Positions 1 through 8,687 of a stretch of DNA of 38,401 nucleotides are shown piece after piece (the first letter of the stretch is position 1; each line of letters begins with the position of its first letter). The notes under the pieces were generated by a model. It did no database searches, had not been told where the DNA came from, and worked only from the letters and a program-made list of their open reading frames with translations. The stretch is from positions 1 through 38,401 of the forward strand of contig JBCDAA010000031.1 in the NCBI GenBank assembly GCA_039186435.1, in the 5' to 3' direction. The stretch comes from JALVDI01 sp039186435. Lineage in GTDB: Bacteria > Myxococcota_A > Polyangia > Polyangiales > Houyiibacteriaceae. The translations under genes and the position numbers were made by a program.

Positions 1-1632
1 GAAGTCCTGCGGGCCGGCCTGCTGCGCGAGGGTCGTCGGACCCATGCGCGGAAGAACCTGACCGGTGCGATCCTCATGGCAGCCACCGCAGCGTCGCTCT
101 TCGCCCGGGTTCGCCTGAATCCAGAGGAGCTGGTTCCGGATGGCCATGCCGAAGTCGTCGAGGGCCTGAAGGTGATAGGGAAGACGCGAGGGAACCGCCG
201 CCTCCCAGGAGCCGTCGGCGTATACCTCAGCCTCGCCGAGGATGGCCGCACCCTCGTGCATGGTCAGACCGAACTGACGCACCGGGCCGATCTCCGAGGA
301 GAAGCCTTCGATGATGCGCACGCGCCGGGTCTGCTGAAGCGCTTCACTGAGGGGCACACCGTCAAACTGGGCGCCGCGAACGCTCTCGTTGAGGCCCGTC
401 TGCGTCACGTCGATGGAGCCGAAGACGGCCGGGGTGTTGGGATCCGGTGCGGCGGCGAGAACGCCCGGGTGCACCGGCGGCACGTCGCGGGGACGAACCG
501 GAATCGCGTAGGTGTCCCAGAAGTCGGGGTTGTCATAGACAAGCGTGCGACGACGGGTGTCCGGGTCCCAGAGATAGATACCGAAGTTCGGCGCGGTCTC
601 TGCGAGCTCGTTGCGCTCGTTGACGTCGCCGTCCGCCCAACCGACCAGGTACTGGCCGTTGCCGAGGGGGAAGGGACGACGATAGCGGCCGACGCCGGAG
701 GGCGGGCTCGCCTCGCCGGTGGGAACGTTCGGGGTGAGAATCTCGAACTCGGCTTCCTGCTCGTTGATGAGCAGACCGTCGACTCCACCCTCTGCGCGCG
801 CGTCCATGTACACGATCGCGCCGGCCTGAATCGTCCCGCGGCGGCTCGTCGCGATACCGACAAACTCACCCGGCGAGACCTCGTGAAACTGAACGAGGCT
901 GTTGGAGGGCTTTCCGCCGGTGCCGCCAAGGCCGACCATCTGCGTGCAGTCGGCGTTCATGGCCATGAGCTTGACGTCGTTGAGGGGACCGAGGTGCTCC
1001 CACCGGGAGAAGCCGATGCGACCGTCAGACATCAGGAAGGGGTCGGCGGAGTGCGAAAGGTTCTGCGCGCAGAGGCGACGGTCGGCATCGCCGGAGACCG
1101 AGCTGATGGTCCCAAGCTGGGTCACAACCGGGCTGTGGTTGTACTCGTCGGCGCGCGTTCCCATCTCGGTGAAGGGCTCGTTGGTGACGAAGGCGATACG
1201 GTCACCCGGCACCCAGATGGGCTTGACGTCGTGCCAGTCGCCGAAGGTGAGCTGCCGAACGTTGGGGTCTCCCTGAACGTTCGCCACAAAGATGTGGAAA
1301 TGCCGCTCGCCTGCGTGGCGCATCGAGAAGACGACCTGCGTGGCGTCGAAGCTGAGGTCGATGCCCTTGATGTCGACGCCCTCGAACTCCTCGGTGAGGT
1401 TTCGAAGCGTGCCATCCGGCGTAGGTGGCGAAAGAACCATCACGCCGCCGCCCGGGACGTAGCGCAGATAGTCGATCGTCTGCATGGAACCGCCCGTGAC
1501 GTTGTGCGCCCCAGACTCGGTAATGAACGCATGCTGGGAGAAGACCAGCGCATCCACACCCGGCAGCACGCTCTCGCCCGGATCTCCCCCGGAGCAAGCT
1601 ACGAGCAGCGCGAGGGCCAAACCCTTCTTCAT
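1..1632 (-). CDS. HzsA-like heme-binding lipoprotein (C-terminus beyond window edge)
   Basis: The 544 codons seen start at an ATG with an AGGAGG ribosome site 6 nt upstream. An in-frame ATG 15 nt further up lies next to that site and is less likely. The N-terminus is a lipoprotein signal with lipobox LVAC (Cys13). The middle reads like TolB/PD40 beta-propeller sequence (segments such as DLSFDATQVVFSMRH and GDRIAFVTNEPF). Near the left edge a block with PGEERRCGGCHEDR carries a c-type heme site, C515-x-x-C518-H519. This arrangement resembles the HzsA-related proteins, which share the middle domain of hydrazine synthase alpha but are common in bacteria that do not perform anammox. Expected location is the outer membrane or periplasm. 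The enzymatic role is unknown and hydrazine synthesis should not be assumed. It is divergent from a DsbD-like gene that could supply reductant for heme-site cysteines. Confidence 0.8.
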   Translation of the reverse strand, partial: MKKGLALALLVACSGGDPGESVLPGVDALVFSQHAFITESGAHNVTGGSMQTIDYLRYVPGGGVMVLSPPTPDGTLRNLTEEFEGVDIKGIDLSFDATQVVFSMRHAGERHFHIFVANVQGDPNVRQLTFGDWHDVKPIWVPGDRIAFVTNEPFTEMGTRADEYNHSPVVTQLGTISSVSGDADRRLCAQNLSHSADPFLMSDGRIGFSRWEHLGPLNDVKLMAMNADCTQMVGLGGTGGKPSNSLVQFHEVSPGEFVGIATSRRGTIQAGAIVYMDARAEGGVDGLLINEQEAEFEILTPNVPTGEASPPSGVGRYRRPFPLGNGQYLVGWADGDVNERNELAETAPNFGIYLWDPDTRRRTLVYDNPDFWDTYAIPVRPRDVPPVHPGVLAAAPDPNTPAVFGSIDVTQTGLNESVRGAQFDGVPLSEALQQTRRVRIIEGFSSEIGPVRQFGLTMHEGAAILGEAEVYADGSWEAAVPSRLPYHLQALDDFGMAIRNQLLWIQANPGEERRCGGCHEDRTGQVLPRMGPTTLAQQAGPQDF

Positions 1633-1705
1633 GTTCGCCTCCTTCATCGCCTCAGCACATGTGCAACGATCGATCCACGCTGAGATCACTCAGGAATTGG
1701 TTGCT

Positions 1706-1789
1706 CCCGTGGTCGGTTTACGGGGTTTTGCTCCCCCAAGGGTTGGGAAATGGGGGGGCCAGCCCCCCGGAGCGGAGGAAAACCACGGG
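1706..1789. repeat. Nested palindromic intergenic element
   Basis: In the gap between the divergent heme lipoprotein and dsbD, an 84-bp stretch has nested inverted repeats. The outer arms are CCCGTGGT (1706-1713) and ACCACGGG (1782-1789). The middle arms are GCTCC (1730-1734) and GGAGC (1769-1773). The inner arms are GGGGGG (1752-1757) and CCCCCC (1763-1768). It could be a genome-dispersed palindromic repeat or a leader structure for dsbD. No second copy was noticed in this window. Confidence 0.45.
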
Positions 1790-1849
1790 GCGCCACTTGG
1801 CGTACTCCCTTGCGTGCCCAAGTCCGGTCACGATGTTAAAGGGAAGCTG

Positions 1850-3166
1850 ATGCGCACGCGGTTTGTCGGACCCCTGCTGGCCTTTGTCGCTGTTCTCCTG
1901 ATCGCGTCCCCTGCTGAGGCGGACCTCCTCGGTGACCTCGCGGAGAAGTTCGAGGCCGCCCTCGGCTCTGGCGCCTACGGGTGGGCCCTCGCGCTGATCT
2001 TTCTTGCGGGCCTCGCGACCGCGCTGACCCCGTGCGTCTATCCGATGATCGCGATCACGGTGAGCGTCTTCGGCGCGCGCCAGGCGAAGTCCCGCACCGA
2101 AGGCGCTCTTCTCTCCCTCTCGTTCATTCTCGGTATCGCCGCACTCTTTACGCCGCTCGGGGTGGTCAGCGCGATGACCGGACAGGGGATGAGCGAACAC
2201 ATGGGAAGTCCCTATGTGATGGTGCCCCTGGCGGTTCTCTTCCTGGCGATGGGCGCAAGCATGTTCGGCTTTTGGGACATGAACCTCCCTGCGAGCTGGC
2301 AGAACCGTCTCGCCCAGGTGGGGGGTGCCGGCTACAAGGGCGCGTTCGGCATCGGCTTTGTCAACGGGTTGATCGCGGCACCGTGCACAGGGCCGGTGCT
2401 CGCGGTTCTGCTCGGCTACATCGCCTCAACCGGATCTCCTGGTTTCGGCGCCCTCGCCCTCTTCGTCTACTCGCTCGGCCTTGGCGTCCTCTTTTTCTTC
2501 GTGGGGACCTTCGCGGTCAGCTTGCCCAAGAGCGGCAAATGGCTCGACGCCGTGAAGAGCGTCTTCGGCATCGTGATGGTCGTGCTCGCGATCTACTACG
2601 TTCGCACCTGGCTCCCGCTGCCGAAGCCGGTGGTTCGCAGCACCCTCTGGTGGGCGGTGCCCCTCGGACTGGTGGTCTTTGGTCTCGTCCTCGGCGCGGT
2701 GCACCTCTCCTTCAAGGAAGGCGGCCCGATCGTTAAGGCGCGCAAGGGCGTCGGTGCACTTTCCGTCATCGCGGGTTCGCTCGGCCTCATCTTTTGGGCG
2801 AGCGCGCTACCGCCCGGCGCGCACATCGAGTGGATGGACGACTACCAGGCCGCCGTCGCCGCTGCGGAAGAAACCGGAAAGCCACTTTTGGTCGACTTCG
2901 GCGCAGAGTGGTGCCTCGCCTGCAACGAACTCGAGCATCAGGCGATGAGCGACCCGCGCATCGTCGCCGAGTCACAGCGCTTCGTACCGGTGCGCTTGGA
3001 CCTCACGCGCGCGGACGCCCCCGACTGGCCTGTTCTGCGGGAGCGCTACGAAAAGCAGGGACTCCCCTTCGTGGCGATGCATGGCGAGGACGGCGAGGTC
3101 GCCCATGAGATCACCGGGCTCGTGAGTGCGGACGAGTTCCTCGAGATGATGCAGTCGACGAACTAG
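1850..3166 (+). CDS. dsbD: DsbD-type thiol:disulfide interchange protein (short form)
   Basis: This inner-membrane protein passes electrons from cytosolic thioredoxin to periplasmic thiols. The 438 residues begin with a signal-like segment (1-24), followed by a multi-span DsbD/CcdA domain with the two conserved membrane cysteines: C62 in TALTPCVYP and C179 in AAPCTGP. The C-terminus is a thioredoxin domain with W-C355-L-A-C358. The N-terminal DsbD-alpha domain of the E. coli enzyme is absent, so the periplasmic acceptor must be another protein. The start was chosen at ATG 1850 because it gives a clean signal sequence and has a purine-rich GGGAAG upstream; in-frame sequence further upstream does not look like protein. 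It is divergent from the heme lipoprotein at 1-1632, which suggests a role in heme-protein maturation or periplasmic repair (inference). Confidence 0.88.
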   Translation: MRTRFVGPLLAFVAVLLIASPAEADLLGDLAEKFEAALGSGAYGWALALIFLAGLATALTPCVYPMIAITVSVFGARQAKSRTEGALLSLSFILGIAALFTPLGVVSAMTGQGMSEHMGSPYVMVPLAVLFLAMGASMFGFWDMNLPASWQNRLAQVGGAGYKGAFGIGFVNGLIAAPCTGPVLAVLLGYIASTGSPGFGALALFVYSLGLGVLFFFVGTFAVSLPKSGKWLDAVKSVFGIVMVVLAIYYVRTWLPLPKPVVRSTLWWAVPLGLVVFGLVLGAVHLSFKEGGPIVKARKGVGALSVIAGSLGLIFWASALPPGAHIEWMDDYQAAVAAAEETGKPLLVDFGAEWCLACNELEHQAMSDPRIVAESQRFVPVRLDLTRADAPDWPVLRERYEKQGLPFVAMHGEDGEVAHEITGLVSADEFLEMMQSTN

Positions 3167-3238
3167 GAAGCCGTACCGATTCTCGTCCCGCGCTTCCCGT
3201 GGCTTCTCGCTCACGTGCCACCGCATCGACGCAACGCC

Positions 3239-3796
3239 TCAGTCCGCTTGAAGCTCGATGCCACAACGAGTCCGCGCGACGGACAAGCCCACGGTGCTGC
3301 GGATATCCCACGCGCGAAGTCGTTCCGCGAAGATCGCAACCGCCGCGTCGACGTCGGCCCAGCGATTCACCGCCACTGAGTAGTTCCATCCCTCGTAGTC
3401 GGCCTGGGTGTCGCCGCAAGGGCCAAGCCCCATGCGGAGGGGGCCAAGCCCGCTCTCCTCAAACCGGTGGAAGACGTCGCCGTAAAACGCATCCGCGTGA
3501 ACCTCCACGCAGTCGCCTCCGGGCTCGGTGCAACCGCGAACTCCGCCGCTTTCCGCCCGGCCCATCACGATCGGAAGCGAACCTTCTGCGGGTGTGATCG
3601 CAATGTAGTGCTCGCCGTCGCAGGTCCGGGGATCGGCAACCTCAACGTCGTGAACCGAGCGTCCGACGGCGGTGGCTTCGGCGACCGACCCGTGGGGACC
3701 CGCGTCCTCGCACGGCGCGCTCCCGCGACGAGGCACTGGTGTGACCGAGGGAGCACCGCACGCGGAAAGAGCAAGGAGAAGAAAGAACGTTCGCAT
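3239..3796 (-). CDS. Hypothetical lipoprotein
   Basis: The 185 residues start at an ATG giving MRTFFLLLALSAC, a lipoprotein signal with lipobox LSAC. Longer in-frame starts are possible but would bury the signal. The mature part contains several cysteines (PCED, RTCDGEH, GGVRGCTEPGGDC, GLGPCGD, TRCG), which fits a disulfide-stabilised exported protein. No known domain was recognised. It is the last of a seven-gene same-strand run and lies 69 nt after the methyltransferase, so it may share its transcript or have its own promoter. Confidence 0.72.
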   Translation of the reverse strand: MRTFFLLLALSACGAPSVTPVPRRGSAPCEDAGPHGSVAEATAVGRSVHDVEVADPRTCDGEHYIAITPAEGSLPIVMGRAESGGVRGCTEPGGDCVEVHADAFYGDVFHRFEESGLGPLRMGLGPCGDTQADYEGWNYSVAVNRWADVDAAVAIFAERLRAWDIRSTVGLSVARTRCGIELQAD

Positions 3797-3865
3797 GGGT
3801 GAATCAGACGAGTGGGGATGCAAATCGCGCTACCGCAGAATCGGTCGTCGTCCGGTTTTTGGAAC

Positions 3866-4666
3866 TCAGGGCTTTTCGGCCACGATGCCAAGAACCGGCG
3901 GCGTCATGAGAAACGCCCCGGGGTTGTTCGCGCGCTCCGCAACCGCCGCGCGAAATGCGTCCGCATCGTCGGCGCTGAGGTACTCGCGGGAGACGAGGAC
4001 GTCGAGGTAGGTCGCAAAGAACGTCAGCGGCCAGTTCCAAAGAGGCGTACCCGGACGTGCGCAGTGCACGAAGGGTCGGACGGCGCGAAGCCGAAGCCCC
4101 GCTTCCTGGAGCCACGTCGGAAGATGTCCCGCGACGTTGAGATCGCCGCCGGAATCCCGCCAGCTGCGTTTCACAGCGTCGACAAGGCGCGGCATCACCG
4201 GCGCCGGCGGCGCTATCGAAAAGCCATCGTAGTGATAGTAATCGAGGATGGCGACCGTCCCGCCGGGGCGTAGCCAGCGCGCGACCCGTATTGCGGCTTC
4301 CTTTGCGTTGGGCAAGAAACAAAAAAGCCAGCGCGCGAACACTCCGTCGAGAGATGCGTCTTCCAGTTCGAGCGACGCGACGTCGGCGACCTGAGCCTCA
4401 AGCTGCGCAAGACCAGACGCACGATCCTTGAGAAGCGCAACCGACTTCTCCGAGCTGTCGACCGCGAGCACGGATCCCTCGGGCCCAACCCGGCGCGCGA
4501 GAGAAGTCGACGCAAAGCCAGGGCCGCTCCCGAGATCGAGCAACCGTTGACCGCGTCGAAAATGCGCCTCGTCCCAAAGCCACGCTGTCGGCTGCGCCCA
4601 CACCTCATGTTGAAAGCCCAGTCGGGCAAGCTCGTCGTCGGCAGCGCCAAGAAGGTAGTCGCTCAT
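3866..4666 (-). CDS. Class I SAM-dependent methyltransferase
   Basis: The 266-residue soluble protein has the Rossmann methyltransferase signature. Motif I is LLDLGSGPGF (about residues 42-51), followed by an acidic strand end, VLAVDSSEKS, for the SAM ribose. A post-I stretch, LEDASLDGVFARWLFCFLP, and a later LRPGGTVAILDYYHYDG complete the fold. It resembles the UbiE/Methyltransf_11/25 class, which acts on small molecules. The substrate cannot be told from sequence. It sits 45 nt after the metallophosphoesterase gene on the same strand. Confidence 0.85.
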   Translation of the reverse strand: MSDYLLGAADDELARLGFQHEVWAQPTAWLWDEAHFRRGQRLLDLGSGPGFASTSLARRVGPEGSVLAVDSSEKSVALLKDRASGLAQLEAQVADVASLELEDASLDGVFARWLFCFLPNAKEAAIRVARWLRPGGTVAILDYYHYDGFSIAPPAPVMPRLVDAVKRSWRDSGGDLNVAGHLPTWLQEAGLRLRAVRPFVHCARPGTPLWNWPLTFFATYLDVLVSREYLSADDADAFRAAVAERANNPGAFLMTPPVLGIVAEKP

Positions 4667-4711
4667 GGGGCGTTGATGCCCGCCTGGTCGCCGACGCGCA
4701 AGCCTCTCGGG

Positions 4712-5773
4712 CTACGGGTTGTCGACGCGAACCAGCGCGACGTTTTCAATGCCGACCGCAGGATCGACATCGACGCGCAGGAAGTGTCGCTGAATTCCGT
4801 CGAGGCGCTCTTCGATCGCGCCGCCGCCACCGGAGATGTAGCTGGGAATCTCAGCGATCGAAAACGCGTAGTAGCTGTGCACATGCCCAAAGAAGAGGAC
4901 GTCGACGTCGTGCGCCGCGAGTCGATTCGCGAGGCGGGCCGCTTCGTTGCGACTCTTGAAGGACCCGTTGCGCAGTCCGGCCGGATCGAAGAGGGCATAG
5001 TGCGTCGTAAAGACGTGCACTCGATCCGCGGACCCGTCCAGCCACTCGTCGAGGGTGTTGTAGACCCGCGGGTCGATCGTTCCACCGCTTGAATCTACGA
5101 GCGAAAAGGACACACCGCGAAAGGCAAAGCTCGACGAGAAGGGACCGAAGAGTTCGTGCCAGTCAAGCTCGTCGCCGCTCGCTTCATGATTGCCGGTCGT
5201 CGAAAAGAACGGAACGTCGAGGAGTTCAAGCTCGTCCTGAAAGCGTTCGAGCTGGCCGCGCGTGCCGCTTGAGGTGAGGTCACCGCTCGAGATTACGAAA
5301 CGCATTTCCGGCTCGTCGTTCATGCGCATGAAGATCTCGCCGACGCGCCCGATCGCCTCCTGAATGTCGCTGAGCACGCCGAACCGCCAGGGCTCCTCGA
5401 GATCCGCGTCCGGGGGCGCGATACGAATCCGCTGCTCGCCCGCGGAAAGTTCGGCGTCGAAGACCAGCTGCGTGCCGCGCTCCGAGGGCAGAAGTGTGTG
5501 CGCGACGTCCGGAACGGCACCCGGCATGGCGTTGTCGACAGTGAAGCGGCGAACGCCTTCTGTCTCCGCGATCACCCGAAGATGAAGCACCGGCGAAGCC
5601 GCCCACAGCTCTACGCTCGCGTCGTCGATCGCGCGAACGCTCGCGAGGCCGTCGGTTTCTTCGACCTGCAGCAGCGCGCTGGCGGCGATGCCAACTTCAT
5701 CGTCGAGCTTCGCGGCGTCCTCGCTCGGCCGCAGACACCCCACGACGCAAATCACCATCCACCAACGCTTCAT
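4712..5773 (-). CDS. Calcineurin-like metallophosphoesterase, lipoprotein
   Basis: The 353 residues start at an ATG that overlaps the upstream gene's stop as ATGA, preceded by GGGAG. The N-terminus MKRWWMVICVVGC is a plausible lipoprotein signal with Cys13. The catalytic domain has the binuclear-metal phosphoesterase motifs in order: SDIQ (D136-I-Q138), SGDL (164-167), GNHE (194-197), H258 in TTHYALF, and GHVH (296-299). The usual D-x-H of the first motif is D-x-Q here, a variant also found in relatives, so activity is probable but metal preference may differ. A purple-acid-phosphatase-like N-terminal region of about 120 residues precedes it. An exported phosphatase or phosphodiesterase is likely; the substrate is unknown. 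Confidence 0.85.
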   Translation of the reverse strand: MKRWWMVICVVGCLRPSEDAAKLDDEVGIAASALLQVEETDGLASVRAIDDASVELWAASPVLHLRVIAETEGVRRFTVDNAMPGAVPDVAHTLLPSERGTQLVFDAELSAGEQRIRIAPPDADLEEPWRFGVLSDIQEAIGRVGEIFMRMNDEPEMRFVISSGDLTSSGTRGQLERFQDELELLDVPFFSTTGNHEASGDELDWHELFGPFSSSFAFRGVSFSLVDSSGGTIDPRVYNTLDEWLDGSADRVHVFTTHYALFDPAGLRNGSFKSRNEAARLANRLAAHDVDVLFFGHVHSYYAFSIAEIPSYISGGGGAIEERLDGIQRHFLRVDVDPAVGIENVALVRVDNP

Positions 5774-6885
5774 CGGCGACTCCCTGGATCGATGCGGCCC
5801 GAGTTCGGTCGGTAGCGCAGCCCGACCGTGATCATGTGCGCGGACCCGAGCTGCAGATCCGCGTGAACGCCCCAACGTTCGGTGATCCACTGGGTGAGAT
5901 CGGCGCCCACGAATCCGGCGACGCCTGCGCCCGCACCGCCGAGCCCGATCCCTGCCACGTATCCGTCTTTGCGATGGTCGTAGTAGAAGCGCAGCTCGCC
6001 GCTTCGAGGCGCGCGACCCAGGTACATCCCGAACGCCGCGCGCCCGAGGAGCATGCCGTTGCCGTCGCCAAAGCCGCTATCGACCGCGTCGTAGTCAAAG
6101 AGCTGAAGCGCAAAGCCGAGCGAAAGCTCCGCAAACGAGCCCTGCAGCGACGGGCCGAGGGCGCGTAGGTTCAGACGACCGTTGAGGGACGCTTCCATGG
6201 TTACGCTCTGAAAACCATCCCCGGCAAAGCGATGCCACGTCACCGCGCTCACCACGTCGAGGGAAGTTCCGCGGGAGCGAGGATCGCCAACCGCACGAAC
6301 GCCGGTCTCGACGCGCATCCGCTGATTGTTGTCGTCCAGAGCGCTCGCGATCGAGGGCGAAACCCGGAGGCGCCCAAGCCGAAGGTGCGCATCCGCCGCT
6401 AGAAAGTTCGCGTAGTCGAAGATGGGATCGCGCACGTAGCGATACGCGAGGCCAAGCTCGTAGGTCGCGTTCAGGGCAGGTCCGCTCTTGGCCAACCCGG
6501 CCGACGCCGCGCCATACACGTCCGCAAGCCACGAAAGAAAAAACGGTCCCGCACCACGGAGCGCAAGCGACGCGCCGACCCCCACCGTGCGCCGCGACGC
6601 GCCCGTCAATCCGAGAATCGCACCGCCGGCGACGAGCGACGCAAAGCCGATCCCTTTCGCTGCGAGAAGACGCCGCGCTTCGACCGGTCGTTGAATCGTC
6701 CAGTGCCCAACCCCGGAAACGAGAAACCCGGGACCGAGCGCGAGGAGCGTTCCCCCCACGCGCCGACCGGGCGTTGGCGGCGCGTCGGGCTCCGGCTCCG
6801 CCAGTCGCATTTCGGAACGGCTCTCCTGCGCGAACGTCGGCGCCGCGACGCCAAGAACGAACACCAACGCGAGGCGCCAGACCAT
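5770..6885 (-). CDS. Hypothetical exported, probable outer-membrane protein
   Basis: The 371-residue protein has a clear Sec signal (MVWRLALVFVLGVAAPTFAQ). Two short hydrophobic segments lie around residues 45-100. The second half alternates hydrophobic and polar residues in a beta-barrel-like way (for example SFAELSLGFALQLF, SGELRFYYDHRKDGYVAGIGLGG, HMITVGLRYRPN). No named family was recognised. It starts 5 nt after the HPPD stop and its own stop overlaps the next start (ATGA), so it is very likely co-transcribed and translationally coupled with the metallophosphoesterase. Confidence 0.75.
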   Translation of the reverse strand: MVWRLALVFVLGVAAPTFAQESRSEMRLAEPEPDAPPTPGRRVGGTLLALGPGFLVSGVGHWTIQRPVEARRLLAAKGIGFASLVAGGAILGLTGASRRTVGVGASLALRGAGPFFLSWLADVYGAASAGLAKSGPALNATYELGLAYRYVRDPIFDYANFLAADAHLRLGRLRVSPSIASALDDNNQRMRVETGVRAVGDPRSRGTSLDVVSAVTWHRFAGDGFQSVTMEASLNGRLNLRALGPSLQGSFAELSLGFALQLFDYDAVDSGFGDGNGMLLGRAAFGMYLGRAPRSGELRFYYDHRKDGYVAGIGLGGAGAGVAGFVGADLTQWITERWGVHADLQLGSAHMITVGLRYRPNSGRIDPGSRR

Positions 6886-6890
6886 TCGCG

Positions 6891-8039
6891 CTAGATGCGG
6901 CCTTCGGCGTGCTGCTGCCGCTCGATACTCTCGAAAAGCGCGCGAAAGTTGCCGCCGCCGAAGCCCTGGTCGCCCTTGCGCTGAATGATTTCAAAGAAGA
7001 ACGGCCCCGCTTCGCTTTCGGAGTGGGTCGCGGCCGAGTCCTGCAGGAAGATCTGAAGCAGGTAGCTGCGATCGCCCTTCCCGTCGACGAGGATCTGCAG
7101 CTCTCGCAGGATGTCCAGATCTTCGTCGATGGAGCCGATCCCGAGGTCGCGGATGCGGTCGGGAAGCATGTCGTAGTAGGGACCCGGCGTCGGAAAGAAC
7201 GCCACGCCGCGCTCTCGAAGCGCGCGCACGGCGCCGACGATGTCTTTCACCGCGAGAGCCGCATGCTGAATTCCGTCTCCGCGCTGGTCTTCGGCGAAGA
7301 GGTAGATCTGCGATTTCTTGAAGAAGGGACGAAGCGGCTCGTTGTTCGCGAACTTCACGCCGCTTTTGGGATCCGCAAAGACCTTCGAGCGCAGCCCGGA
7401 TCCTTCGTCCTGTCCCGGCGCCACATCGTTGGTGTGAAACTCGATGCCCCAGTAGGGCTCGAACCCCATGACGTGCTCGAGCCACAGAAGCGCCGGTGAC
7501 ATCGTCTCGAAGTTCGAGGTGATGTGGTCGACGTGCGAAAAACCGAAGCGGTTGTCGCCACCTTTGGGCGTCTCGTGATGGTCCAGCCCCGGGAGAAAAC
7601 GCGGGTACTTCTCGTCGCGCTGCACAAACCGAAACGTGCTGCTCCCGAAGGGCGTCGTCACCGAAAAGGTGCGCATCTCGCCGCCCGCTTCGCGATGGGT
7701 TTGAATGGCGGACATCGGCGTACCGCCGCGCTTGTCGAGAAGCGAAAACGTTCGCTCGATGTCATCCACCTCGAAGGCGACGGTTCCCACGCCGTCCGGA
7801 TGGCGCTTGAGCCAGCGCCACGCGCGCCCCCCTTCGCCGAGGGGCTCGCTGATGAGCACGTTTACGTCGCCCGCGCGAAAGAGCGCCGAGCGCTGCCGAC
7901 CGCGTTCCTCCAGCTCAGGCGAGCTCACGCCCACTTCCTGAAAGTCGAGCTTCTCCGTGTAAAAGCGGCGACTTCGCTCCAGGTCGTGAACGTAATAGTG
8001 GAGCGCTTCCACGCGGCGAATTCCAAGGGACTCGGTCAT
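6891..8039 (-). CDS. hppD: 4-hydroxyphenylpyruvate dioxygenase
   Basis: This non-heme Fe(II) enzyme converts 4-hydroxyphenylpyruvate to homogentisate in tyrosine catabolism. The 382 residues have two vicinal-oxygen-chelate halves. The iron ligands expected for the family are visible: H172 in SHVDHIT, H259 in GIQHAAL, and E350 in FFFEIIQRKGDQGFG. The C-terminal helix region after GGGNFRALFESIE is also typical. Length agrees with bacterial and animal HPPDs. The ATG overlaps the stop of the preceding isomerase gene as ATGA. Position behind two further tyrosine-pathway genes supports the assignment strongly. Confidence 0.96.
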   Translation of the reverse strand: MTESLGIRRVEALHYYVHDLERSRRFYTEKLDFQEVGVSSPELEERGRQRSALFRAGDVNVLISEPLGEGGRAWRWLKRHPDGVGTVAFEVDDIERTFSLLDKRGGTPMSAIQTHREAGGEMRTFSVTTPFGSSTFRFVQRDEKYPRFLPGLDHHETPKGGDNRFGFSHVDHITSNFETMSPALLWLEHVMGFEPYWGIEFHTNDVAPGQDEGSGLRSKVFADPKSGVKFANNEPLRPFFKKSQIYLFAEDQRGDGIQHAALAVKDIVGAVRALRERGVAFFPTPGPYYDMLPDRIRDLGIGSIDEDLDILRELQILVDGKGDRSYLLQIFLQDSAATHSESEAGPFFFEIIQRKGDQGFGGGNFRALFESIERQQHAEGRI

Positions 8040-8686
8040 ATCGCCTCCAAATCGGCATCCGGCTGGTTGTGGGCATGAGCTTCCTTGAAGGCAGGCAGCT
8101 CCGCGCAGTGGGCGTCAACGCGCACCAAGGTAGGAAAGGAAGAGAGGTCCATCTTGAAGCGGCGCGCGTTGTACATCTGTGGAATCAGGCAGAGGTCTGC
8201 AAGGCTCAGCGAATCGCCCACCACGAAGGTGCCTGCGGTTTGACTCGCCAGCGCCTCGAGCGCGAGAAAGCCGCGCCGAATCGCGTCGCGGGCCCAGGCA
8301 ACGCGATCACCGCCCAGGGCGTCGATCGCCTTGAGCACAAAGAGGTTCTGCAGTGGCTGAATCCCGGCGCTGATCGTCTCCGCGGCCTGGGTCACCCGGG
8401 CGGCGTCCAGCGCGTCCGCGGGGACCAGCGAAGGACCCGGGAGCGAGTCGACAAAGCGCAAGATTGCGAGCGACTGGGTGAGGCGTTGGACGTCCCCGTC
8501 GACCGTCCACTCCAGGGTCGGCACCTGGTGTTGCGGGTTCACGGACGCGTACGCGTCGCCAAGCTGGGCGCCCTCACGAAGGTTCACCGCGACGTACTCG
8601 TAGGACTGCGACTTCACCGCCAGCCCGAGCCGCACACGCCAGGCGCAGCTGCTTCGCCAATAGGAATAGAGACGCAGCCCTTCCAT
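8036..8686 (-). CDS. maiA: Maleylacetoacetate isomerase (GST zeta class)
   Basis: The predicted reaction is glutathione-dependent cis-trans isomerisation of maleylacetoacetate to fumarylacetoacetate. The 216 residues have the zeta-class active-site start LYSYWRSSCAWRVRL and the glutathione-binding segment QVPTLEW...LTQSLAILRFVD, followed by an all-helical C-terminal domain ending ELPAFKEAHAHNQPDA. The start at ATG 8686 was chosen because the conserved strand begins there; it lies 1 nt after the stop of the hydrolase gene. Its own stop overlaps the HPPD start. It completes a fah-maiA-hppD set. Confidence 0.93.
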   Translation of the reverse strand: MEGLRLYSYWRSSCAWRVRLGLAVKSQSYEYVAVNLREGAQLGDAYASVNPQHQVPTLEWTVDGDVQRLTQSLAILRFVDSLPGPSLVPADALDAARVTQAAETISAGIQPLQNLFVLKAIDALGGDRVAWARDAIRRGFLALEALASQTAGTFVVGDSLSLADLCLIPQMYNARRFKMDLSSFPTLVRVDAHCAELPAFKEAHAHNQPDADLEAI

Positions 8687-8687
8687 C

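Noticed and set aside
1..1632. Naming the truncated gene hydrazine synthase (hzsA) in the anammox sense
   Set aside because: HzsA-like middle domains occur in many non-anammox bacteria, and no other anammox genes are nearby.
76..1683. Long plus-strand reading frame of 535 codons
   Set aside because: It is antisense to the HzsA-like gene, which has a signal peptide, ribosome site and heme motif. The plus-strand product has no recognisable domain and is Arg/Val/Gly-biased as expected of a shadow.
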